From positions 682,001 through 746,000 of the forward strand of contig NZ_BRZA01000001.1 of assembly GCF_026012395.1 (NCBI RefSeq): a stretch of DNA of 64,000 nt, written 5' to 3'. A program made the position numbers and the translations under genes. The stretch is from Lysinibacillus piscis (GTDB taxonomy: Bacteria > Bacillota > Bacilli > Bacillales_A > Planococcaceae). Position 1 is the stretch's first letter. The number at the start of each line of letters is the position of its first letter. Under the pieces are notes generated by a model. That model was not told the origin of the DNA. It saw only the letters and a list, made by a program, of their open reading frames with translations, and searched no databases. This document shows positions 1 through 8,104 of the stretch, piece by piece.

Positions 1-638
1 ACTAACTCTCCTTGATACGTCATCTCATACGGCTGATGTAATATGAGTGTTTTATTGTCTGTGAAACGCACACCTTGTAAATCACCTGTTTCACTATCGA
101 TATATAATTGCGCAAAAAGCCCATCAAATTTAACTAACAATCTTGTTTGCATATCTTTTTCACTCATGGAAAAGATAAAAATATTATCATCTACATTTAC
201 CGCTACTTCTGATTCAATTAATACCATGCGGTAAATATCATCCCTTTTTTGCCCAATTTTAAAGGGTGACGCATCCAACTGTTCCCCTGCTATGTAAACT
301 TGCGTAACAATCTGATTTTGTACACCTAACATAAAGAAGTGTGTGTTATTTGTATTATATACCCACCAATCATAGCCAAAGGTAGATGGCTCTTTTCGTG
401 TAGGCTCACCATACTGCTCTAAAATGCGCTCTGTATTTTGGCCAATTAGCATAGATAGCCCTTGTTGTGGGCGTGTCATAGCCCCTTCCTCTGGTTGCTT
501 TAATTCCGTTTTAGGAATCACTTTCGTATTCATATCTGGTCCTTCAAGTGGTTCATTTTCCTTTGTTGTATTAAAAAACATCACACCTACAATGACAATT
601 AGTGCACCTACCATTAAAATACGAAATAAAGCTTTCAT
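1..638 (-). CDS. ylbC: CAP-associated N-terminal domain protein, YlbC-like (partial)
   Basis: The reading frame is open on the minus strand from an ATG at 636-638 to the window edge, so the C-terminus lies outside. The visible 212 residues begin with a single membrane anchor or signal segment (MKALFRILMVGALIVIVGVM), then a polar linker, then a domain with the pattern GQNTERILEQYGEPTRKEPS and YDWWVYN, typical of the CAP-associated N-terminal domain that precedes a secreted CAP/SCP domain in Bacillus YlbC. The CAP domain itself is not visible. It is divergent from the ylbA-like gene, as expected if this is the ctaG-ylbA-ylbC neighbourhood. Likely an exported or anchored protein of unknown function. 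The family call is from recognition of the pattern and the synteny. Confidence 0.75.
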   Translation of the reverse strand, partial: MKALFRILMVGALIVIVGVMFFNTTKENEPLEGPDMNTKVIPKTELKQPEEGAMTRPQQGLSMLIGQNTERILEQYGEPTRKEPSTFGYDWWVYNTNNTHFFMLGVQNQIVTQVYIAGEQLDASPFKIGQKRDDIYRMVLIESEVAVNVDDNIFIFSMSEKDMQTRLLVKFDGLFAQLYIDSETGDLQGVRFTDNKTLILHQPYEMTYQGEL

Positions 639-673
639 ATAGGCTAACCCCTTTTCATGACCATGATATACTT

Positions 674-740
674 ATTATAGCAATGACAATTACGTTGACA
701 CAATGTTGTCATTGCAACAATGTGAAATATGCTCTATTAT
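674..740. promoter_or_regulatory. Divergent ylbC/ylbA promoter region with a perfect 10-bp inverted repeat
   Basis: GCAATGACAA (680-689) and TTGTCATTGC (706-715) form a perfect inverted repeat with a 16-nt spacer. A good sigma-A promoter for the rightward gene follows: TTGCAA (712-717), a 17-nt spacer and TATTAT (735-740), so the right arm overlaps its -35 box. On the minus strand TATAAT (674-679) lies beside the left arm, with a weaker TTGTGT -35 at 698-703. A factor binding the repeat could affect both genes; which factor is unknown. Confidence 0.5.
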
Positions 741-786
741 AAAAATGAGCGTATTCTTTGTATGAAAGCTAAAGGAGGATTACTAG

Positions 787-1152
787 ATGTATTTTGAAAA
801 TACAAACCTTGAAAATGTAGTAGTTGACCAAGAACTACTTGTTAGTATTATGAAACAAAATGGTCTTGAATGTGATGGTGGCTGGGATTACGAGCGCATG
901 ACATTTGATCGCCGTTTTGATACTCGTGAAGGTCGCTATTATTTACGTGTATTTACTTTTGCAAAATCTGGTGATGTAGGTGCACATGATGCTGTACTAT
1001 CTATCATGAAACCAGTACTTGGTAAATATTATTATCCACATGGTGTTGAATATGGTGAAGATGAAGTATTCCCAGCACATCTTGTGAAAAAATGCGAAGA
1101 AATTTTAACAAAAGTGAAATTAGATTTAGAAGCTTTTGAAATTCGTGCTTAA
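787..1152 (+). CDS. ylbA: YugN-like family protein (YlbA)
   Basis: This 121-residue soluble protein has the YugN-family pattern (GWDYERMTFDRRFD, YYLRVFTFAKSGDVG, YPHGVEYGEDEVFP). The family contains both YugN and YlbA of B. subtilis and has no established biochemical role. Its place between cytochrome oxidase genes and the ylbC-like gene supports YlbA. The start is fixed by AAAGGAGG 13 to 6 bases upstream of the ATG, and a sigma-A promoter lies at 712-740. Transcription probably runs through the structured repeat at 1153-1352 and stops at the terminator at 1378-1405. Confidence 0.85.
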   Translation: MYFENTNLENVVVDQELLVSIMKQNGLECDGGWDYERMTFDRRFDTREGRYYLRVFTFAKSGDVGAHDAVLSIMKPVLGKYYYPHGVEYGEDEVFPAHLVKKCEEILTKVKLDLEAFEIRA

Positions 1153-1352
1153 TTTTTATCTTGATTCAGTAGAAAGTCTTTCTGTAGAGAAGAGGGGATG
1201 AACGCCTATTTTTCACCTCTATTCAGTGGATATTCAAATGCCTACTGAATCAAGATAAAAGCCCCGGCGGATGTCATGGATTTGGAAGAGGAGCTTTTTC
1301 GAGCGAGCTCGAAAAAAATCCAGACGCAATTACGCTAAAGCGTAATTGATAG
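1153..1352 (+). repeat. Dispersed structured intergenic repeat, family 1, copy A
   Basis: A perfect 19-bp inverted repeat starts the element (1154-1172 pairing with 1242-1260, TATCTTGATTCAGTAG with CTACTGAATCAAGATA). It is followed by the segment GCCCCGGCGGATGTCA and two more hairpins: TTTTTCGA/TCGAAAAA around 1295-1317 and CAATTACGC/GCGTAATTG at 1327-1350. A diverged second copy lies in opposite orientation at 30985-31150 with the same order of parts. No reading frame is evident. It directly follows the ylbA stop codon and is read on the same strand as that gene. Confidence 0.75.
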
Positions 1353-1377
1353 CCAGCTCTTATACTTGTTTTCCTTA

Positions 1378-1405
1378 AAAAGGCTGGATAATCAGCCTTT
1401 TTTTG
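1378..1405 (+). terminator. Intrinsic terminator after ylbA and repeat copy A
   Basis: The stem AGGCTG (1381-1386) pairs with CAGCCT (1393-1398) across a short AT loop and is followed by seven T residues. Confidence 0.75.
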
Positions 1406-1471
1406 TTTGAGTAAAAAGCTATTTTCTTCTCATACTATCCCTATATCTTGAATAGATGTAGGTGAACCTCC

Positions 1472-2533
1472 ATGATACAATTATTGAAACATCCATTTTT
1501 TCGCCATCCGATTATGGTCATACTGCTTGGTATTTTTATCATTTGGTTACTCTCATTATCGATGCCAATTGTTTTTGCCTATATCACAGCACTATTAGTA
1601 GAACCCATTATCCTAAAAATGAGTAGCCACTTACACAAAAAGCGTAAATTCGTTGCCACCATTTTTTTTGTACTCTTTTTCAGCATTATCCTATTAATAG
1701 GTGCGCTATTGCTATTTATAAGTTGGAAACAATTATCTCTCCTTATTCCTCATATCCCAGATTATTTGAATCAGCTATCTGCCCTATGGATTCAATTACA
1801 ATCCAAGCTCGCTCACTATACTTTTCATCTACCTGTAGAGTTTGTGGCACAATTACAGCTTATGATTACCAAAATAGTAGTAGCTATTGAAAAATACGCC
1901 CTCAAGCTAACCAATGCGAATATTTGGTCTTTTTTACTAAGCTATCTACCATCACGATTTTTTGCTATCTTTGTTTATTGGATTGTGTTATATATGCTTT
2001 TGTTAGATCTACCTGCTGTGAATCGCAAATTACTGATATCGATTTCTTTCCATGGTCAGCAAAAAATACTCTTTATTGGTCAACGAGTAAAAATCGCACT
2101 ATATGGCTTTATCAAAGCACAATTTTTAGTAGGCATTTGTATTTTTTCTATTGCTGCCATCGCTTTTTTTCTATTAAAAACACCATTTCCTTTTATTTTG
2201 GCTTTACTACTCGTTATATTAGATATCATACCGTTTTTAGATTCATTTATTCTGCTTCTTCCTTGGGCAGCTTATCAATTTTTCGTAGGTGATTATGTAT
2301 TTGCTTTTAGCCTAATCATATTAACCATTGTATTATTTTTAGCAAGGCGTCTTATTGAGCCAAAAATTATCGGCAATAAAATTGGGCTATCCTCATTAAC
2401 TACTTTCATATCTATGTTTATTGGATTTGAAATATTTGGTTTGTTAGGTATTTTTATTGGTCCATTATGTATTGTAACAATCATCGCCTTATTTCAAAAC
2501 ACCCCTACAAAAAATCTCCCACCTTCATCATAA
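1472..2533 (+). CDS. AI-2E family permease, YtvI-like
   Basis: This 353-residue protein is almost wholly hydrophobic, with about eight predicted membrane segments: two near the N-terminus (LLGIFIIWLLSLSMPIVFAYI, about 17-40), a soluble stretch around 95-150, then a dense group to the end. The C-terminal half carries the family's pattern of short hydrophilic turns (IPFLDSF, RRLIEPKIIG, IGLSSLTTFISMFIGFE). This fits the AI-2E/UPF0118 permease family and is closest in feel to the sporulation protein YtvI. Members have been linked to export of small solutes or Na+/H+ exchange; the substrate here is unknown. It stands alone between a terminator and converging yozB. Confidence 0.75.
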   Translation: MIQLLKHPFFRHPIMVILLGIFIIWLLSLSMPIVFAYITALLVEPIILKMSSHLHKKRKFVATIFFVLFFSIILLIGALLLFISWKQLSLLIPHIPDYLNQLSALWIQLQSKLAHYTFHLPVEFVAQLQLMITKIVVAIEKYALKLTNANIWSFLLSYLPSRFFAIFVYWIVLYMLLLDLPAVNRKLLISISFHGQQKILFIGQRVKIALYGFIKAQFLVGICIFSIAAIAFFLLKTPFPFILALLLVILDIIPFLDSFILLLPWAAYQFFVGDYVFAFSLIILTIVLFLARRLIEPKIIGNKIGLSSLTTFISMFIGFEIFGLLGIFIGPLCIVTIIALFQNTPTKNLPPSS

Positions 2534-2544
2534 GGCGGGAGATT
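2509..2544 (-). terminator. Intrinsic terminator for yozB (overlaps the end of the permease gene)
   Basis: AATCTCCC and GGGAGATT (2513-2520 and 2537-2544) pair; on the minus strand the stem is followed by a short T tract. The left arm lies inside the last codons of the converging permease gene. Confidence 0.6.
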
Positions 2545-2548
2545 GACA

Positions 2549-3016
2549 TTAAAAGCCTAAAATAGCTTTAATTACAGATGTTGTTTCACCTGGTTCAAAT
2601 AAAATATAGAGTAGTAAATACACAAGTACACCTGTAACAGCTACAAAAAACCAAATAATACTTGTAATAGGCCCAATGCGTTTGTGCAGTTTTATCTTCA
2701 TTTTCAATCCAGAAATAATGCTAACAACCCCAAATACTGCACCAGTTGTTGCCAAAATAATATGGAAAATCAAGAAAAATGTATAATATGGCTTTAAATT
2801 ATCTCCGCCACCAAATGCTGTGTTGCCAATAAAAATTGTACGTGAAGCATAAATTAGGAAGAAAATTAATGCGGCAGCACCCGCAGCAAGCATCACTTTT
2901 TTATGTGCTTCTACTTTCCTTTGTACAATTAAGCCCCAGCCAATCGCTACTAATACCGCACTAATCACAATAAATGATGTACTAATAGTAGGTAAAATGT
3001 GTAATTCCATTTGCAA
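2549..3016 (-). CDS. yozB: DUF420 membrane protein, YozB-like
   Basis: This 155-residue protein has four to five membrane segments with conserved histidines between them (ELHILPTIS near the start, VEAHKKVML, FHIILATTG, LHKRIG). That arrangement is typical of DUF420 (YozB/CtaM), a family that accompanies haem-copper oxidase genes; CtaM of Staphylococcus is needed for maturation of a terminal oxidase. It lies 27 bases after ctaG on the same strand with GGAG before its ATG, so the two are probably co-transcribed. A role in oxidase assembly is inferred from family and context. Confidence 0.8.
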   Translation of the reverse strand: MQMELHILPTISTSFIVISAVLVAIGWGLIVQRKVEAHKKVMLAAGAAALIFFLIYASRTIFIGNTAFGGGDNLKPYYTFFLIFHIILATTGAVFGVVSIISGLKMKIKLHKRIGPITSIIWFFVAVTGVLVYLLLYILFEPGETTSVIKAILGF

Positions 3017-3043
3017 ATCTCCTTATACAAAACATTTTCTTCT

Positions 3044-3973
3044 TTATACTTGATGTTGTCTTTCTAGCTCTAATTTTGCTTGATGTGCTTTTAACGCATC
3101 GGCTGTAATTTTATCAGGATCTTTTTGCTCTGAACGATACCATTTTGTAAAGATAGAGGCAATTAACACACCAAAAATAATCTCTTGTATAATTTTCATG
3201 AGCACACCGCCAAGCTGTTGGTCCTCAACTGGCTTCATATCAGTAAAAAGCTCTGGTCCTGATAAAGACAGTCCTGATAAAGTAGATGCAGGTACACAAA
3301 GCTCCATCGCCTTTAGCCATGCCTCACCATTCGTATACGTTTCATACATCGCACTAGATGCAAAAATAATAAGCGCACAGGCTGGTGTAATTAACACCGC
3401 ATTGGCAATAATATAGCCTAACTTATATAAAGGCTTCATTTGCTCTTGATTTGGCATTTTTTGAATCAACGGCCAATACATAAAAACAGCAGAAACAAAT
3501 AAGATAAATGTATAAATGCCATGAAGCGTTTCATTCAATTTAATAAAGTCTAATACAGATGGTAAATGATAGATAGAAAATAAACCAATAAATACTAATG
3601 TGGATACAATCGGCTTTGTCCATATTTTAAAGATGACTCGTACAACAGGTGTTTCAATCACAACTTTCCATACCCACCATGGAATACCTTTGATTAAAAA
3701 AATCGGGATAAATAATAGCAATACAGCCATCTGCACCATATGCATAGTAAACATAATATGTGCCATTAAGTCTATCGGTGAGCCTTTAATGATATAAATC
3801 GAAACCATTGCTATAAGGAAAGAAATCGCTTCACTTTTCTTCAAAGGTTCACTCACTTTAAAATCTTGTCGCCATTTCGCCGTCATTAAAAAATAAATAA
3901 TAATAATAAATGTAATCAATCCCATTAAATATGGGCTCCATAAAGCTTGAAAGCCAAATATACTAAGTGGCAT
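3044..3973 (-). CDS. ctaG: Cytochrome c oxidase assembly factor CtaG
   Basis: A 309-residue polytopic membrane protein of the caa3-type CtaG family. It has about seven hydrophobic segments and the expected His/Met-rich loops in mid-sequence (DLMAHIMFTMHMVQMAVL, about residues 68-86). In B. subtilis CtaG is needed for active caa3 oxidase, probably in copper centre assembly. Unlike ctaCDEF, which ends at a terminator at 4072-4116, this gene has its own promoter (TTGCAG, 17 nt, TATAAT at 4007-4035, minus strand). AAAGGAG precedes the ATG. The C-terminal tail is charged and probably cytoplasmic. Confidence 0.9.
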   Translation of the reverse strand: MPLSIFGFQALWSPYLMGLITFIIIIYFLMTAKWRQDFKVSEPLKKSEAISFLIAMVSIYIIKGSPIDLMAHIMFTMHMVQMAVLLLFIPIFLIKGIPWWVWKVVIETPVVRVIFKIWTKPIVSTLVFIGLFSIYHLPSVLDFIKLNETLHGIYTFILFVSAVFMYWPLIQKMPNQEQMKPLYKLGYIIANAVLITPACALIIFASSAMYETYTNGEAWLKAMELCVPASTLSGLSLSGPELFTDMKPVEDQQLGGVLMKIIQEIIFGVLIASIFTKWYRSEQKDPDKITADALKAHQAKLELERQHQV

Positions 3974-4006
3974 ACTATATGCACTCCTTTAAACTTCAAT
4001 ACTTTC

Positions 4007-4035
4007 ATTATAGAACGCTTCTAGTCATACTGCAA
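4007..4035 (-). promoter_or_regulatory. Sigma-A promoter of ctaG-yozB
   Basis: On the minus strand TTGCAG (4030-4035), a 17-nt spacer and a perfect TATAAT (4007-4012) lie 34 bases upstream of the ctaG start and downstream of the ctaCDEF terminator. The assembly genes can therefore be expressed separately from the subunit genes. Confidence 0.65.
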
Positions 4036-4071
4036 TGAACGAACCGTGAACAAATCCCTATCTTTTTTATA

Positions 4072-4116
4072 CTAATATAAAAACACGCTCCTACAAAATT
4101 GTAGTGAGCGTGTTTT
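4072..4116 (-). terminator. Intrinsic terminator of the ctaCDEF operon
   Basis: AAAACACGCTC (4080-4090) pairs with GAGCGTGTTTT (4106-4116), with an inner CTACAA/TTGTAG pairing. On the minus strand the stem runs into TTTTTATATT. Confidence 0.85.
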
Positions 4117-4123
4117 GTTGGTG

Positions 4124-4468
4124 TTACCACCAAATGATTGTTAAAAATGCTAAGAAGAAAGTAAAGGCAATAAATATACCTACCCACATAAAGAAGCCAA
4201 TCACTTCACCGAAATGTGTTTTTTTATCTTCTAAGTGCATAAAAGAATAAAGTTGAAGTACCACTTGCACACCTGCAAGCAATAGGATGAACGGGAAAAT
4301 TAAGTATTTAGAGAATCCCGCAGCAGCCATTCCAAATGCGATAAATGTTAAGAAAATCATAATCGCAAAGTTTACTACTTGTTTACGCATATGAAGCGCA
4401 TTATGATGACGATCATATTCGTATTGTGCTTGAGATTTAGCAACTATTGGTGTATCGTGAGAACTCAT
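4124..4468 (-). CDS. ctaF: Cytochrome c oxidase subunit IV (CtaF)
   Basis: This 114-residue protein has three hydrophobic helices after a polar N-terminus, with the FMHLEDKKTHFGE turn between helices 2 and 3, as in the small subunit IVB of bacterial caa3 oxidase (about 110 residues in B. subtilis). The frame stays open to 4537, but the ATG at 4466-4468 is preferred: GGGAGTG lies 10 bases before it, its A overlaps the ctaE stop codon (TAATG), and it gives the family length. It is the last gene of ctaCDEF. Confidence 0.9.
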   Translation of the reverse strand: MSSHDTPIVAKSQAQYEYDRHHNALHMRKQVVNFAIMIFLTFIAFGMAAAGFSKYLIFPFILLLAGVQVVLQLYSFMHLEDKKTHFGEVIGFFMWVGIFIAFTFFLAFLTIIWW

Positions 4469-5094
4469 TATCCGATCACTCCCATCAAGTATACTACTGT
4501 AAAGATAAATACCCAAACTACGTCGATAAAGTGCCAATATAAAGCAGCCACGAAGAATTTAGGCGCATTGTATAAGTTTAAACCACGATTTGCATTACGA
4601 ATCATCAATGCTAAAATCCATCCAAGACCTAACGTTACGTGGAAACCATGTGTACCTACTAATGAATAGAATGATGTAGCAAACGCAGATTGTGTAAATG
4701 TAAAGCCTAGGTGTGTATAGTGATAGAATTCATAGATTTCTAAAGCTAAGAATCCAAATCCTAGAAGTACTGTAATTCCTAACCACGTTTGCATCCCTTT
4801 AAAGTTAAAGTTACGCATATGATAAATCGCATACACAGATGTTAATGAAGAAGTTAATAGCAACATTGTCATTGCAAATGCTAATGGTAATTCAAATAAC
4901 TTTTCTGTTGAGAACTCCATGCCTGCTGGCCCTTTGTTCTTAAGTGCTAAATACGTCGCAAATAAACTTGCGAATAGTACTACTTCACAGGCAAGGAAAA
5001 TCCAAAAACCAACGATTTTATTTTTCCCTTCCATCGTTGCCTGTTCAGGATGGTCTGGCCAAGTATGAGGAGTAAATTTAGTGTTGTAATCCAT
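4468..5094 (-). CDS. ctaE: Cytochrome c oxidase subunit III (CtaE)
   Basis: A 208-residue membrane protein with five hydrophobic segments and subunit III signatures: GFWIFLACEVVLFASLFATY near residue 30, the HMRNFNF loop, GTHGFHVTLGLGWIL (about 147-161) and WHFIDVVWVFIFTVVYL at the C-terminus. It stabilises the proton-pumping core formed by CtaD and CtaC. Its ATG overlaps the ctaD stop by one base (TAATG), and AAAGGAGG lies within the last ctaD codons, so the two are translationally coupled. Length matches the B. subtilis protein (207). Confidence 0.95.
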   Translation of the reverse strand: MDYNTKFTPHTWPDHPEQATMEGKNKIVGFWIFLACEVVLFASLFATYLALKNKGPAGMEFSTEKLFELPLAFAMTMLLLTSSLTSVYAIYHMRNFNFKGMQTWLGITVLLGFGFLALEIYEFYHYTHLGFTFTQSAFATSFYSLVGTHGFHVTLGLGWILALMIRNANRGLNLYNAPKFFVAALYWHFIDVVWVFIFTVVYLMGVIG

Positions 5095-6977
5095 TATTTA
5101 TTTCCTCCTTTGCCATAAAGATGTTCTTCAATTTCAAGAATGTCTTCTTTGTGTAAATGGAATCCATGATCGTCTTTAAGAGAACGTGTTAACATTGCAC
5201 CAAATGTAATAGCTAAACCAATAATTAAAATATAAATAGACCATGGCTTATCTGCATCTGGATTATAAAGAGCACCGAATGCCGCAATGAACATACCTAA
5301 AGAAATCACAACTGGAATTGCTGAGTTGTTTGGCATATGTACATCACCAACTGGTTCAGCAAATGTTACTTCTGTATTACCTTCTTGCTTCTCAATCCAC
5401 CATGTATCTAAACCACGAACAAGTGGTGTTTGGCGGAAGTTGTAGAATGGAATTGGTTGTGGAATTGACCATTCTAATGTACGTCCATCACCCCATGGGT
5501 CGCGTCCTGCTGGTTCACCTTTAATAGATAGTAAACAGTTAATAACTAATAAGATAACCCCTACACCCATCATTAATGCACCGATTGTAGAAATTAAGTT
5601 GAAGTTATCCCAGCCTTGACCTTCCATGTATGTGAATACACGACGTGGCATACCCATTAAACCTAAGAAATGTTGGATAAAGAACGTTAAATGGAATCCG
5701 ATAAAGAATACCCAGAACGTAATTTTACCAAGTGTTTCATTTAACATACGGTTGAAGAAAATTGGCCAGTAGAAGTGCGCTGAACCAAATAGTGCTGTTA
5801 CGATACCACCTACGATTACATAGTGGAAGTGGGCAACGATAAAGTAAGAATCATGTAATTGATAGTCAAGAGGAGCAGCAGCTTGCATAACCCCTGTTAC
5901 ACCACCCGCAACGAATGATGGAATGAAACCAAGTGCATATAGCATTGGTGTTGTTACTTTAATGGAACCGCCCCAAATTGTTAAGATCCAGTTGAATACT
6001 TTCATACCTGTTGGAACACCAATTGCCATTGTTGCAACAGCGAAAATAGCGTTTGCTGTTGGCCCAAGACCTGTTGTGAACATGTGGTGAGCCCAAACCA
6101 TGAATCCTAAGAAACCAATTAAGATTGTTGCGAATACCATTGAAGAGTATCCGAACAGACGTTTACGAGAGAACGTTGGAATAATTTCAGAGAATAAACC
6201 GAACGCTGGTAATACTAAAATATAAACCTCTGGATGTCCAAAAATCCAGAATAAATGTTCCCAAATAACTGTGTTACCACCCATTGTATGGTCAAAGAAG
6301 TTACCACCAAACATACGGTCAAATAACATCATTAATAAACCAATTGTTAATGGAGGGAATGCGAATAAAATTAGTGCACTTGAAATCATAGCAGTCCAAG
6401 TAAATAATGGCATACGCATAAATGTCATACCAGGAGCACGCATTGTAATAATCGTTACGATAAAGTTAATACCTGAGATTAATGTACCTGCCCCTGAAAT
6501 TTGCAAACCAAGTACATAGAAGTCAATACCATGTCCTGGAGAGTATAAAGATAATGATGCATAAGAAGTCCAGCCCGCATCAGGAGCGCCACCCATAAAG
6601 AATGATAGGTGAAGGAATACTGCACCTAGGAAGAATAGCCAGAATCCTAAAGAATTCAAGAACGGAAATGCAACGTCACGTGCACCAATTTGTAATGGTA
6701 CAAGCATGTTCATAAATGCGAATAGCAATGGAGTTGCCGCTAGGAAAAGCATTGTCGTTCCGTGCATTGTTAATAATTCATTGAAAAAACCAGCTGAAAC
6801 GAAGTCATTATTTGGCTTCATCAATTGAATACGCATTAATAATGCTTCAAAGCCAGCGATAGCAAAGAACAATGTACCAGCTAATAAATACATAATTGCT
6901 AACTTTTTATGGTCAACAGTTGTAATATAATCCCAGACAATTGCTCCAAAGCTCTTTTTCTGTGTGTATGAGCTCAC
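5094..6977 (-). CDS. ctaD: Cytochrome c oxidase subunit I (CtaD)
   Basis: The catalytic subunit of aa3/caa3-type oxidase, reducing O2 at the haem a3-CuB centre and pumping protons. Twelve or more membrane helices carry the family motifs: MHGTTMLFL (low-spin haem ligand), WIFGHPEVYILVLPAFG (CuB ligand and the His-Tyr pair), HHMFTTGLG, and HDSYFIVAHFHYV (haem a3 and haem a ligands). The frame reaches 6995, but the start is probably the GTG at 6975-6977: AGGGAGGT sits seven bases before it and would otherwise fall inside the coding sequence. That gives 627 residues, close to the 622 of B. subtilis. The C-terminal extension after about residue 560 is normal for Bacillus subunit I. Confidence 0.95.
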   Translation of the reverse strand: MSSYTQKKSFGAIVWDYITTVDHKKLAIMYLLAGTLFFAIAGFEALLMRIQLMKPNNDFVSAGFFNELLTMHGTTMLFLAATPLLFAFMNMLVPLQIGARDVAFPFLNSLGFWLFFLGAVFLHLSFFMGGAPDAGWTSYASLSLYSPGHGIDFYVLGLQISGAGTLISGINFIVTIITMRAPGMTFMRMPLFTWTAMISSALILFAFPPLTIGLLMMLFDRMFGGNFFDHTMGGNTVIWEHLFWIFGHPEVYILVLPAFGLFSEIIPTFSRKRLFGYSSMVFATILIGFLGFMVWAHHMFTTGLGPTANAIFAVATMAIGVPTGMKVFNWILTIWGGSIKVTTPMLYALGFIPSFVAGGVTGVMQAAAPLDYQLHDSYFIVAHFHYVIVGGIVTALFGSAHFYWPIFFNRMLNETLGKITFWVFFIGFHLTFFIQHFLGLMGMPRRVFTYMEGQGWDNFNLISTIGALMMGVGVILLVINCLLSIKGEPAGRDPWGDGRTLEWSIPQPIPFYNFRQTPLVRGLDTWWIEKQEGNTEVTFAEPVGDVHMPNNSAIPVVISLGMFIAAFGALYNPDADKPWSIYILIIGLAITFGAMLTRSLKDDHGFHLHKEDILEIEEHLYGKGGNK

Positions 6978-7018
6978 AGCTTTTACCTCCCTCAAAATTT
7001 GTTACATCAATCATTAAA

Positions 7019-8104
7019 TTATTTTTCAACGGATAAACTCATGATATATGTTGCAAGAGCATCAATTTCTTCATCTGTTAATTGACCATAGATTGGCTCA
7101 GAACCATCTTGCTTCATCATTAAGTTACCTGGTTTGAATTCTGCTGGATTTTTAATCCATGCTTTTAGGTTTTCTTCGTTATGTTCTAAGAAACCAGCAA
7201 CACGGTTACGATCACCAAATGCTGTTAAGTTTGGACCTACACCAGGACCACCTACACCTGATACAGCATGGCAAGATAAACAGTTGTTAGCAAATGTTTT
7301 TTCACCTAAGTCAACTGCGTTTTTATCTGCTACTTGACCTTCAGTTGCTTTCATAGAAGCTACCCAAGCATCAAATGCCTCTGGGCTTAATGCTTTTACT
7401 TTGAAGTCCATTAATGCGTGTGAAGGGCCACATAGCTCCGCACATTTACCGTAGAATACGCCATCTTTCAAATCTTTTGATTCTTTATCAAACTCTAGAT
7501 AGAATTTGTTCAAGTTTTCTACGTTTGTATCCATTTTACCGCCTACAGCAGGAATCCAGAATGAGTGCTTAACATCAGCAGCTTTTAAGTTAAAGTAAAC
7601 TTTTTCACCTGTTGGTACAACAAGTTCTTGTGCAGTAATAATGCCTTGGTTTGGATATTCAAACTCCCACCAATATAATTTTGCGGTTACGTTAACTGTT
7701 AATGCTGTTTTATTACCCTCTGCATCAACCTCATCCATTGCAGCAACATCTGCGAATTTATAAGTCGTGATAACAACTGGTACAGAGATAATTAATAATA
7801 AAATAATTGGAATGACTGTCCAAATCACTTCAAGTGTATGACTACCTTCCACTTGTTTTGGAATTACATTCTCGCCAACTTTTGAACGGCGATATTTTAC
7901 GAATGCAAGTAGATAGATAACAGATACAACTACGACAACAATTGTCATAATAATTGTCGTCATAAGCAATAAGTTTAATTGTTGCTTACCTACTTCTCCA
8001 GATGGTTTTAGTGTAGATAAATAATCTTCACCACAACCTGAAAGGAAAACCATCATCACTGCTAGCAGTGAAAATAGACGCCATTTTTTAAGCCCTTTCA
8101 TCAT
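7019..8104 (-). CDS. ctaC: Cytochrome c oxidase subunit II with cytochrome c domain (CtaC)
   Basis: This 361-residue lipoprotein starts with a signal peptide and lipobox (VFLSGCGED). Two membrane helices follow (about 45-70 and 90-115), then the CuA domain with the ligand cluster GKCAELCGPSHALMDF, then a C-terminal class I cytochrome c domain with CLSCH haem attachment and a distal Met region (GNLMMKQDG). It accepts electrons from cytochrome c, or carries its own, and passes them to CtaD. The fused haem domain identifies the caa3 type. It is the first gene of the operon; a long leader separates it from divergent ctaA. Confidence 0.95.
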   Translation of the reverse strand: MMKGLKKWRLFSLLAVMMVFLSGCGEDYLSTLKPSGEVGKQQLNLLLMTTIIMTIVVVVVSVIYLLAFVKYRRSKVGENVIPKQVEGSHTLEVIWTVIPIILLLIISVPVVITTYKFADVAAMDEVDAEGNKTALTVNVTAKLYWWEFEYPNQGIITAQELVVPTGEKVYFNLKAADVKHSFWIPAVGGKMDTNVENLNKFYLEFDKESKDLKDGVFYGKCAELCGPSHALMDFKVKALSPEAFDAWVASMKATEGQVADKNAVDLGEKTFANNCLSCHAVSGVGGPGVGPNLTAFGDRNRVAGFLEHNEENLKAWIKNPAEFKPGNLMMKQDGSEPIYGQLTDEEIDALATYIMSLSVEK

